NCBI RefSeq assembly: GCF_000418555.1
Contig: NZ_ATKM01000005.1
Span: 434,001-498,000, forward strand
Direction: 5' to 3'
Length of the DNA stretch: 64,000 nt
DNA from: Pseudomonas sp. P818
GTDB taxonomy: Bacteria > Pseudomonadota > Gammaproteobacteria > Pseudomonadales > Pseudomonadaceae
Below the pieces are notes generated by a model, which searched no databases, was not told the DNA's origin, and was given only the letters and a program-made list of their open reading frames with translations. Shown here one piece after another: positions 54,446-62,471 of this stretch (position 1 is the first letter of the stretch; each line of letters begins with the position of its first letter). The position numbers and the translations under genes were made by a program.

Positions 54446-54510
54446 CTCTGTGGCAGGCGCTTCAGCGGCGATGTTTTTTAAGAGTCGCGGCTAAAGCCCC
54501 TCCCGCAGAG
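54446..54510. repeat. REP-type palindrome
   Basis: CTCTGTGGCAGGCGCTTCAG (54446-54465) is inverted at GGCTAAAGCCCCTCCCGCAGAG (54489-54510), with the CGCGA-type core at both arms. Lies between the convergent chemoreceptor and TatD genes. Confidence 0.7.
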
Positions 54511-54521
54511 GCGAGCTCACC

Positions 54522-55301
54522 CTAGTTCCAGCCGAACACCTCATCCGCATTACGGCTGCTGGCCGCCGCCAGTTCTTCGGCCGTAACGCCTCGTAGCGCT
54601 GCCAGTTCGGCGCAGATGTCCGCCAGGTATTCGGGACTGTTGCGTTGGTTCGGGTGCATGGCTGGGGCCATGTCCGGAGCGTCGGTTTCCAGCACGATGG
54701 ATTCCAGCGGCAGCTGCGCCACCACCTTGCGCAGACGGTTGGCCTGCGGCCAGGTGGCGGCGCCACCCAGGCCGAGGCGAAAGCCCAGCTTGATGTACTC
54801 GCGCGCTTCTTCATAGCTGCCGGCGAAGGCGTGGACGATGCCGGCGCGTGGCGGGCGAAAACGCTTGAGCGTGGCGATGGTGGCGGCATGGGCGCGGCGC
54901 ACATGCAGCAGCGCCGGTAATTCGAAATCGACCGCCAGCCCAAGTTGAGCCTCGAACAGCGTCTGCTGGCGTTGCCGATCCAGAGCCTCCAGATAGTAAT
55001 CAAGGCCGAACTCACCGACGGCGCAGAGCTTGCGGTGTCCGGCCAGTCTGCCCAGCCAGTCACGCAGTTCGGCAAGATGCTGCGGTTGATGCTCGTCCAG
55101 ATAGACCGGGTGCAAGCCGAACGCGGCGTGCAGGCCATCGGTCGCTTCGACCAGTTGCCACAGGCGCTGCCAGTTGGCCTGGTATACCCCGAGCACCACC
55201 ATGCGCTGCACGCCCAGTGCACTGCTGCGTGCGAGCACCTCGGCGCGGTCGGCGTCGAAGTCGGAAAAATCCAGGTGGGTGTGGGTATCGATCAGGCGCA
55301 T
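54522..55301 (-). CDS. TatD-family metal-dependent hydrolase
   Basis: 259-residue TIM-barrel hydrolase of the TatD/YcfH family (DNase and 3'-exonuclease activity shown for members). Metal ligands: THTHLDFSD at the N-terminus (HxH), GEFGLDYY, LLHVRRAHAATIATL, IVHAFAGSYEEA and the final LETDAPDM. The ATG at 55301 is chosen because it gives the family N-terminus MRLIDTHTHLD; the frame is open another 36 codons, which would overlap the promoter of the divergent asmA-like gene. Confidence 0.9.
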   Translation of the reverse strand: MRLIDTHTHLDFSDFDADRAEVLARSSALGVQRMVVLGVYQANWQRLWQLVEATDGLHAAFGLHPVYLDEHQPQHLAELRDWLGRLAGHRKLCAVGEFGLDYYLEALDRQRQQTLFEAQLGLAVDFELPALLHVRRAHAATIATLKRFRPPRAGIVHAFAGSYEEAREYIKLGFRLGLGGAATWPQANRLRKVVAQLPLESIVLETDAPDMAPAMHPNQRNSPEYLADICAELAALRGVTAEELAAASSRNADEVFGWN

Positions 55302-55437
55302 CGGTCGGCTCGCGAACGGGCTTTCAGGGTCGACTATTTTCGCCATTGCCGCCAGTGCCGGGGAGCGTTGGCTAATCTTCTCGGTCGTATGGCTATGGAC
55401 GAGTTTCACTCGGCACGCGAAGTAGGGAGGTCACCGG

Positions 55438-57492
55438 GTGCGCCAGATTCGCAAGTTGATGGGCGCGTTGTTCGCCATTTTTCTGCTGTTGGTGGCGGCG
55501 CTGCTGCTGTTTCTGGCGCTGTTCGACTGGAACCGCGCACGGCCGCTGATCAATGAGCAGGTATCGGCGGCGTTGAATCGGCCATTCGCCATAGAGGGTG
55601 ATCTGCGCGTGATTTGGCAGCGCGAACCTGGCCAACAGGGGCTGAGCGCCTGGCTGCCCTGGCCGCATTTCGCTGCCGAGCACTTGCGTCTGGGCAATCC
55701 TGACTGGGCCCAGGGCGATACCTTCGTCAGTCTCGACCGCGTGCGTTTGCGCCTGTCGCCCTTGCCGCTGCTGTGGAAGACCGTGAGCATCCCGAGCATC
55801 GAGCTCGGTGCGCCGACGGCCGATCTGCAGCGTCTGGCCGATGGCCGCGCCAACTGGGTGTTCGACCTGGGCAGTGAGCGGGCGGATGACGGCAAGCAGC
55901 CCAGCCCGTGGACGCTGGATATTGGCACCATCGCGTTCGACAAGGGGCAGGTGAAGCTCGATGACAAGGTCAGCAACACTCGCCTGGATGCGGTCATCCA
56001 GCCGCTTGGCGAGCCGATACCCTTCGCCGAGATCGTCGGCAAGAACGCTGCCGAACGCCTGGCTGAAAGCAACGCCAGTGCTCAGGACTACGCCTTCGCC
56101 TGGCAGACCAAGGGCAGCTTTCGCGGTCAGCCACTTACCGGTAACGGCAAGGTCGGCGGTCTGCTGGCCCTGCATGATGCGTCACAGCCCTTCCCGCTGC
56201 AGGCGGATGTGCGTATCGGCGCCACCCGTATTCGTGTCGCTGGCAGCCTGACCGATCCGCAGAATCTCGGCGCGCTGGATTTGCGCCTGCAACTGTCCGG
56301 AGCAAGTCTGGGCCACCTCTATCCGCTGACCGGCGTCACCCTGCCGGATACGCCGCCCTACAGCACCGACGGTCGTCTGCAGGCCGACCTGCGTGACGCC
56401 GGTGGCGCGACCTTTCGCTACCTCGGTTTCAACGGGCGTATCGGCGACAGCGACATTCATGGCGATCTGACCTTCGTCGCGCGCCAGCCACGGCCGAAAC
56501 TGTCCGGGCGCCTGACTTCCAACCAGTTGCTGTTCAGTGACCTGGCGCCCCTGATCGGCGCCGACTCCAGCGCTGACAAACGGCAGCGTGGTGAACGCGA
56601 TACGCAGCCGGCGAACAAGGTGTTGCCGGTCGCGCAGTTCCGTACCGACCGCTGGCGCGCGATGGACGCCGACGTACGCTTCGTCGGTAAACGCATCGTG
56701 CACAGTGAGCAGTTGCCGATCAGCGATCTGGATACTCATGTGGTGCTCAATGACGGCACGCTGAGTCTGGAGCCGCTGCGCTTCGGCATGGCCGGCGGCG
56801 CGCTCGACGCGCAGATTCGTCTCAATGGTGCGGCTACCCCGTTGCAGGGGCAGATGAGCCTGCGTGCCCGAGATCTCAGGCTCAAGCAGCTGTTTCCCAC
56901 CTTCGCGCCGATGCAGACCAGCCTGGGCGCCTTGAATGGCGATGCGCAACTCAGCGGCCGCGGCAACTCGGTTGCGGCACAGCTGGGCAGCGCCGATGGC
57001 GAATTGAAGATGCTGATCAACGACGGTGCGGTAAGCCGTGGGCTGATGGAAATCGCCGGGCTGAACGTCGGCAATTACCTGGTGGGCCGGCTGTTCGGCG
57101 ACGAGGAGGTGAAGATCAACTGCGCGGCTGCCGATCTGGGCATCAAGCAGGGCTTGATGAGCACGCGTCTGTTCGTCATCGACACCGAAAATGCGGTAAT
57201 CAAGGTCGACGGCAGCGCCAACTTCGCCAGCGAACGGCTCGATTTCACCATCACGCCGGCGACCAAGGGCTTTCGCATTTTCTCGCTGCGCTCGCCGCTG
57301 TATGTGCGCGGCACCTTCAAGCAGCCGGCGCCGGGCGTACAGGCGACGCCGCTGGCCCTGCGTGGCGCCGGGCTGGTGGCATTGGGTGTGGCCGTGGCGC
57401 CAGCGGCCGGTTTGCTGGCGCTGGTAGCGCCCAGCGCCGGTGACGAGCCCAGCCAGTGCGAACCCTTGCTGCAGAAGATTCGCGGCGGCTAA
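55438..57492 (+). CDS. AsmA-family envelope protein
   Basis: 684 residues. N-terminal membrane anchor (KLMGALFAIFLLLVAALLLFLALF), then a long periplasmic beta-rich region characteristic of AsmA proteins (GVRLSPLPLLWKTVSIPSIEL-like RLRLSPLPLL...SIPSIELGAP; C-terminal AsmA_2 block GDAQLSGRGNSVAAQLGSADGELKMLINDGAVSRGLMEIAGLN). AsmA-like proteins are bridge-type lipid transporters between the membranes, affecting phospholipid transport and outer-membrane assembly. GTG start preceded by GGGAGG; an internal ATG at 55459 is less likely. Divergent from the TatD gene. Confidence 0.88.
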   Translation: MRQIRKLMGALFAIFLLLVAALLLFLALFDWNRARPLINEQVSAALNRPFAIEGDLRVIWQREPGQQGLSAWLPWPHFAAEHLRLGNPDWAQGDTFVSLDRVRLRLSPLPLLWKTVSIPSIELGAPTADLQRLADGRANWVFDLGSERADDGKQPSPWTLDIGTIAFDKGQVKLDDKVSNTRLDAVIQPLGEPIPFAEIVGKNAAERLAESNASAQDYAFAWQTKGSFRGQPLTGNGKVGGLLALHDASQPFPLQADVRIGATRIRVAGSLTDPQNLGALDLRLQLSGASLGHLYPLTGVTLPDTPPYSTDGRLQADLRDAGGATFRYLGFNGRIGDSDIHGDLTFVARQPRPKLSGRLTSNQLLFSDLAPLIGADSSADKRQRGERDTQPANKVLPVAQFRTDRWRAMDADVRFVGKRIVHSEQLPISDLDTHVVLNDGTLSLEPLRFGMAGGALDAQIRLNGAATPLQGQMSLRARDLRLKQLFPTFAPMQTSLGALNGDAQLSGRGNSVAAQLGSADGELKMLINDGAVSRGLMEIAGLNVGNYLVGRLFGDEEVKINCAAADLGIKQGLMSTRLFVIDTENAVIKVDGSANFASERLDFTITPATKGFRIFSLRSPLYVRGTFKQPAPGVQATPLALRGAGLVALGVAVAPAAGLLALVAPSAGDEPSQCEPLLQKIRGG

Positions 57493-57508
57493 GCGCGCCT
57501 GCCTGTGC

Positions 57509-58531
57509 TCAGGCGCGTGCCTTGAAGCTACGGTCGATGGCTTCGATACCAGGTTGGTAGTCGCCGAGCTCCACCGCCCGCAGCGTCCAGGCCAGCACGC
57601 GCTCGGCGATGCGCTCATGCTGCTGGCTCATGGCATTGACCCGCAGCGGCAGGAAGTCCAGCAACTGGGTATCGCCGAAGGTGGCCAGGCGCACGGCCGG
57701 CCAGTGCTCGCCGCCACGTTCGCGCAAGGCATCGAGCACGCCTTCGAGCAGCACGTAGGCCGTGGTGAGCAACGCGTCCGGCGTGCCGCCTTCATCCAGT
57801 AACGCCTGCATCTGCTGGTAGCCACAGGCGCGTCCGAACTCCTTGCCGTGAAATACGCTGACGCGCCCTGCGAAGCCGGCCAGCGCGCTATGAAAACCGC
57901 GCTCGCGTGCCTGGCTGATGACCAGCTCCGCACGCGCACCGAGCAGGGCGATATGTCGGGGCTGGGGCGTCAGCAGGCTTTCGGTCAGAGTGCGCCCGGC
58001 CTGCTCGTCGTCGCTGACCACCGAACGGATATGTGCGGGCGAGAGCGCTCGGTCCACCGCCACCACCGGCAGGCCGGCGGCGACGATGGCGGGATACAGC
58101 GGGTCGTCGGCGGGCAGGCAACTAGCGACGATCAACGCCTCGCAGCGACGCGAGCGAAACAGTTCCAGCAGTTGCCGCTCGGTGTCGGGATCGTCGTCGG
58201 AACTGGCGATCAGCAACTGGTAACCCGCTGCACGGGCCTTCTGTTCCAGCAGCTTGGCCAGGCGTGCATAGCTGGGGTTTTCCAGGTCCGGCAGGATGAA
58301 GCCCAGGCAGCGGCTCTGCCCGCGGCGCAGGCTGGCGGCCTGCTGGTCGGGACGATAGCCGTGTTCTTCCACCACGGCCAGCACACGCGCCACGGTCGCC
58401 GGGCTGATGCGCCGACGTTCGGCCTGACCGTTGATCACGTAGCTGGCAGTGGTTACCGAGACCTGGGCCAGGCGGGCGATGTCGCTGAGTTTCACGGGCG
58501 CAGCACCATGTAGAGAAGAGGTTTCGATCAT
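57509..58531 (-). CDS. fruR: LacI-family fructose regulator FruR (Cra)
   Basis: 340 residues. N-terminal helix-turn-helix KLSDIARLAQVSVTTASYVINGQAERRRISPATVARV (about 14-50) followed by the LacI sugar-binding core (RCLGFILPDLENPSYARLAKLLEQKARAAGYQLLIASSDDD). In P. putida Cra/FruR represses fruBKA and is released by fructose-1-phosphate (established). It is divergent from fruB with a 146-base interval containing a near-perfect Cra operator. Confidence 0.92.
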   Translation of the reverse strand: MIETSSLHGAAPVKLSDIARLAQVSVTTASYVINGQAERRRISPATVARVLAVVEEHGYRPDQQAASLRRGQSRCLGFILPDLENPSYARLAKLLEQKARAAGYQLLIASSDDDPDTERQLLELFRSRRCEALIVASCLPADDPLYPAIVAAGLPVVAVDRALSPAHIRSVVSDDEQAGRTLTESLLTPQPRHIALLGARAELVISQARERGFHSALAGFAGRVSVFHGKEFGRACGYQQMQALLDEGGTPDALLTTAYVLLEGVLDALRERGGEHWPAVRLATFGDTQLLDFLPLRVNAMSQQHERIAERVLAWTLRAVELGDYQPGIEAIDRSFKARA

Positions 58532-58611
58532 GCGAGCGCGGCGAGTCTACACCGCTGCGGCGACGACCGGGCTTCAAGGATTACCCATTATCGGATAAGG
58601 TGCCAGTGCTT

Positions 58612-58640
58612 GATGAATCGTTTCAGCATGCTGATTCATC
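58612..58640. promoter_or_regulatory. Cra/FruR operator and flanking dyad
   Basis: TGAATCGTTTCA at 58614-58625 matches the Cra consensus TGAAWCGNTTCA. It is embedded in a larger perfect dyad GATGAATC (58612-58619) / GATTCATC (58633-58640) with the palindrome AGCATGCT between. Located 53 bases before fruB and 82 bases before the divergent fruR. Confidence 0.8.
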
Positions 58641-58677
58641 GACTAGTCTTAGCCAAAACAATAAGTCGGAGACCACT

Positions 58678-61539
58678 ATGCTCGAGCTCGATGCCAGCCA
58701 AATCCAGATGGGCCGGGTTGCGGCGAACAAGGGCGAAGCCCTGGCCATGCTTGGCGATGCCCTGGCCGCTGCCGGCCTGGCCACTCCGGCTTATCTCGAA
58801 GGCCTGCAGGCGCGTGAAGCCCAGGGTTCGACCTTCCTCGGCCAGGGCATCGCCATTCCCCATGGCACACCGCAGACCCGCGACCAGGTGCTGCGCACCG
58901 GCGTCAGCCTGATCCAGTTTCCCAATGGCGTGGACTGGGGTAATGGCCAGCAGGTCTACCTGGCCATCGCCATCGCCGCGCAGTCCGATGAGCATCTTCA
59001 TCTGTTGCAACTGCTGACCCGCGCGCTGGGCGAGGGGGATCTGAGCCAGGCGCTGCGCGAAGCCAGCGAGCCGGCACAGATTCTCGAACTGCTGCAGGGC
59101 GCGCCGCAGGCGCTGGCGCTGGACGGCCAACTGGTCGCGCTGGGGCAGCCGGCCGAAGATTTCGACGAGTTGCTCTGGCAGGGCGCGCGCCTGTTGCGTC
59201 AGGCCGGGTGTGCTCGCAGCGGTTTCGCCCTCGGACTGGCACGTGGTGAACCCCTGCCGTTGGGCGATGGCCTGTGGTGGCTGCACAGCGAGGTCAGCGT
59301 CGAACGCCCTGGCCTAGCCTTCGTCACCCCGGCGCAGCCGCTGAGCTTTCGCGGCGAGGCATTGCGCGGCCTGTTCTGCCTGGCCAGCCAGGGCGAGGCG
59401 CATCGTCAGGCGCTGGAGCGGCTGTGCGATGTGCTGATCGGTGGTCGCGCCGCGGCGTTCAGCGAAGCCAGCGACAGCCGCCAGGTGATCGAAGCGCTGG
59501 GCGGCGAGGTGCCGCCGGATTGGCCCTGCCTCAGTGTGCCGCTGCTCAACGCCCATGGTCTGCACGCACGTCCGGCCAAGGCACTCAGCGAACTGGCGCA
59601 GGGGGTCGCCGGCGAGATTCGCGTGCGTCTGCTCGGTGATAGCGGGGCCGGCGTCTCGGCCAAGAGCCTTAGCCGCCTGCTGGCCTTGGGCGCGCGTCGC
59701 GGGCAGATGCTCGAATTCAGCGCCGAGCCGGTGATTGCCGACAGTGCACTACCCGCCATTCGTGCTGCTGTGGAAAGTGGTCTGGGGGAAACGGTCGAGC
59801 CGCTCAACGAAGCGTTGCCCGAAGTGGCGGCGCAGCTACAGCCGGCTCCGCCGGTCGCTCCCGTTGCCGGTAGCCGACTGGTTGCGGTCGCCGCCTCGCC
59901 CGGTATCGCCATCGGCCCCGCACTGGTGCGCACGCCCCCCGAATTTCATTTCGACGAGCAGGGGCAGGGCCTCGAACACGAGCTGTCGCGTCTGGATACA
60001 GCTCTTGCCGCCGTTGCCTCGCAACTGCAGCGCCTGGTCGACGGCGCTGGCGTGGCCAGCATCCGCGAGATTTTCAGTGCCCACCTGGCCATGCTCGATG
60101 ACCCCGCCCTGCGCGAGGATGTCGAGGCGCGCCTGGCCAAGGGTGCCAGCGCCGAGGCGGCCTGGCAGGTCGAAGTGGAGGCGGCGGCCAAGCGCCAGGA
60201 AGCCCTGCACGACCTGCTACTGGCCGAGCGGGCGGCGGACTTGCGCGATATCGGCAACCGCGTACTGGCGCATCTGTGTGGTGTCGAGCTGCCCAGCGAG
60301 CCCAACGAGCCTTACATCCTGGTGATGGCCGAAGTGGTGCCCTCGGATGTCGCCGCGCTGGATCGTCAGCGTGTCGCCGGCATCGTCACCGCACGTGGTG
60401 GGGCCACCGCGCACAGCGCCATTATCGCCCGCGCCCTGGGCATTCCCGCGCTGGTCGGCGCCGGCGATGGCGTACTGGCACTGGCTCAGGGCACGCCCTT
60501 GCTGCTCGATGGTGACAGCGGCCTGCTGCGCATCGCCCCGGATGCGGCCGAACGCGACCAGGCGCTGCATGAGCGCGAGGTGGCGCAGAAGCGCCAGGAG
60601 CAGGCGCATGCCCGGCGTTTCGAGGCGGCGCAGACCCGTGACGGTGTGCGCGTGGAAGTCGCGGCCAATATCGGTGCCAGTGGCGAAACCAGCGAGGCGG
60701 TGGAGCTGGGCGCCGACGCGGTGGGCCTGCTGCGCACCGAGCTGGTGTTCATGGAGCACGCCCAGGCACCGGACCAGGCTGCGCAGGAACACGAGTACCG
60801 GCGCGTGCTCGACGCGCTGGACGGCCGCCCACTGGTGGTGCGCACCCTGGATGTCGGCGGTGACAAGCCGCTACCGTACTGGCCGATGCCGGCCGAGGAA
60901 AACCCTTTCCTTGGTGTGCGCGGCATTCGCCTGAGCCTGCAGCGCCCGGAGATTCTCGAAACCCAGTTGCGCGCCTTGCTCGCCTCGGCCGATGGTCGCC
61001 CGCTGCGCATCATGTTCCCCATGGTTGGCTCGGTGGAGGAGTGGCGCGCGGCGCGGGACCTGGTGCAGCACCTGCGCGAGGAGGTCGAGGTGCGCGATCT
61101 GCAGGTCGGCATCATGATCGAGGTGCCTTCTGCGGCCTTGCTGGCGCCGGTGCTGGCGCGCGAAGTGGACTTCTTCAGCATCGGCACCAACGATCTGACG
61201 CAGTACTGCCTGGCCATCGACCGCGGTCACCCGCAGCTCTCGGCCCAGGCCGACGGCCTGCACCCGGCGGTGCTGCGCCTGATCGAGATGACCGTGAGCG
61301 CTGCCCATGCCCAGGGCAAGTGGGTCGGTGTCTGCGGCGAACTGGCCAGTGATCGCCTGGCCGTGCCGCTGCTGGTCGGCCTCGGTGTGGACGAATTGAG
61401 CGTAACGCCGCGTTCGATGGCGTTGGTCAAGGCACGCGTGCGTGAGCTGGACAGCCGTCAGGCGCGAACCCTGGCCGACCGCGCCCTGACCCTGGACAGC
61501 GCCAGCGCGGTGCGCGCTCTGGTCGCGGAGATGCACTGA
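58678..61539 (+). CDS. fruB: Fructose PTS multiphosphoryl transfer protein (EIIA-HPr-EI)
   Basis: 953-residue fusion that carries phosphate from PEP to the fructose permease. N-terminal EIIA(Fru) domain with IAIPHGTP (H62), a linker (about 150-280), HPr domain with AHGLHARPAK (H296) and EI domain from about 405 with the phospho-histidine in RGGATAHSAII (H579), the PEP site FFSIGTNDLTQYCLA and the catalytic cysteine in WVGVCGELASD. ATG at 58678 preceded by CGGAG; the frame is open upstream through the operator and that part is not coding. The stop overlaps the fruK start (TGATG). Confidence 0.95.
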   Translation: MLELDASQIQMGRVAANKGEALAMLGDALAAAGLATPAYLEGLQAREAQGSTFLGQGIAIPHGTPQTRDQVLRTGVSLIQFPNGVDWGNGQQVYLAIAIAAQSDEHLHLLQLLTRALGEGDLSQALREASEPAQILELLQGAPQALALDGQLVALGQPAEDFDELLWQGARLLRQAGCARSGFALGLARGEPLPLGDGLWWLHSEVSVERPGLAFVTPAQPLSFRGEALRGLFCLASQGEAHRQALERLCDVLIGGRAAAFSEASDSRQVIEALGGEVPPDWPCLSVPLLNAHGLHARPAKALSELAQGVAGEIRVRLLGDSGAGVSAKSLSRLLALGARRGQMLEFSAEPVIADSALPAIRAAVESGLGETVEPLNEALPEVAAQLQPAPPVAPVAGSRLVAVAASPGIAIGPALVRTPPEFHFDEQGQGLEHELSRLDTALAAVASQLQRLVDGAGVASIREIFSAHLAMLDDPALREDVEARLAKGASAEAAWQVEVEAAAKRQEALHDLLLAERAADLRDIGNRVLAHLCGVELPSEPNEPYILVMAEVVPSDVAALDRQRVAGIVTARGGATAHSAIIARALGIPALVGAGDGVLALAQGTPLLLDGDSGLLRIAPDAAERDQALHEREVAQKRQEQAHARRFEAAQTRDGVRVEVAANIGASGETSEAVELGADAVGLLRTELVFMEHAQAPDQAAQEHEYRRVLDALDGRPLVVRTLDVGGDKPLPYWPMPAEENPFLGVRGIRLSLQRPEILETQLRALLASADGRPLRIMFPMVGSVEEWRAARDLVQHLREEVEVRDLQVGIMIEVPSAALLAPVLAREVDFFSIGTNDLTQYCLAIDRGHPQLSAQADGLHPAVLRLIEMTVSAAHAQGKWVGVCGELASDRLAVPLLVGLGVDELSVTPRSMALVKARVRELDSRQARTLADRALTLDSASAVRALVAEMH

Positions 61540-62459
61540 TGGCCCGGATCCTGACCCTGACCCTGAACCCTGCGCTGGACCTGACGCTGCGCCTGGATCG
61601 CCTGCAGCCCGGTGCGATCAATCGCTGCCATGAACTGCGCAGCCACGCTGCCGGCAAGGGCTTGAACGTGGCCCAGGTGCTGGCCGATCTGGGCCACAGC
61701 CTGAGCGTCGGTGGCTTTCTCGGGCGCGCCAATGCCGCGCCGTTCGAAAGCCTGATGCACAAGCGCGGTTTTCACGACCTGTTCGTCCGGGTGCCGGGCG
61801 AGACGCGCAGCAATATCAAGTTGGCCGAAACCGATGGTCGCATCACCGACCTCAACGGCCCCGGCCCGCAGGTCGAGGCCGAACACCTGCAACGCCTGCA
61901 GGATGACCTGCAGCCGCTGCTGGCCGGGCATGACGCCGTGGTGGTCGCCGGAAGCCTGCCGCGTGGCGTGACGCCGCAATGGTTCGCCGGCTTGCTGCGG
62001 TGGATCAAGGCCAGCGGCGTGCCGCTGGCGGTGGACACCAGCGGCGCAGCTCTGCAGGCGGCCCTGGGCGTCGCGCCCTGGCTGATCAAACCCAACGAGG
62101 AAGAACTGGCCGAGGTCTGCGGCAGTGACCTGCCCACTGCCGTGCGGGCGCTGCGTGCGCAGGGCATCGAGCACGTGCTGCTGTCGCGCGGCGCGCAAGG
62201 CGTCGACTGGCATGGCCCGGGGCTCGCCTTGCGCGCGGTGCCGCCGCGGGTCGAGGTGGCCAGCACGGTCGGTGCCGGCGACTCGCTGCTGGCTGCCAGC
62301 CTGCATGGCCTGCTCGAAGGCTGGCCGGCCGAACGCACCTTGCGCCTGGCCACCGCGGTGGCCGCACAAGCGGTCACCCAGATCGGCTTCGGTATCCATG
62401 ATCGCGAGCAACTGGCCCGTCTCGAGGCGGCCGTGCAACTGCACCCCATAGAAGAATAA
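61539..62459 (+). CDS. fruK: 1-phosphofructokinase
   Basis: 306-residue PfkB-family kinase turning fructose-1-phosphate into fructose-1,6-bisphosphate. N-terminal TLTLNPALDLTLRLDRLQPGAINRCHELRSHAAGKGLNVAQVLADLG and the C-terminal ATP/anion-hole motif STVGAGDSLLAA (catalytic Asp in GAGD) are intact. The start ATG overlaps the fruB stop by one base. It consumes the inducer of FruR, so its level shapes induction. Confidence 0.95.
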   Translation: MARILTLTLNPALDLTLRLDRLQPGAINRCHELRSHAAGKGLNVAQVLADLGHSLSVGGFLGRANAAPFESLMHKRGFHDLFVRVPGETRSNIKLAETDGRITDLNGPGPQVEAEHLQRLQDDLQPLLAGHDAVVVAGSLPRGVTPQWFAGLLRWIKASGVPLAVDTSGAALQAALGVAPWLIKPNEEELAEVCGSDLPTAVRALRAQGIEHVLLSRGAQGVDWHGPGLALRAVPPRVEVASTVGAGDSLLAASLHGLLEGWPAERTLRLATAVAAQAVTQIGFGIHDREQLARLEAAVQLHPIEE

Positions 62460-62471
62460 GAGGCACCTACC

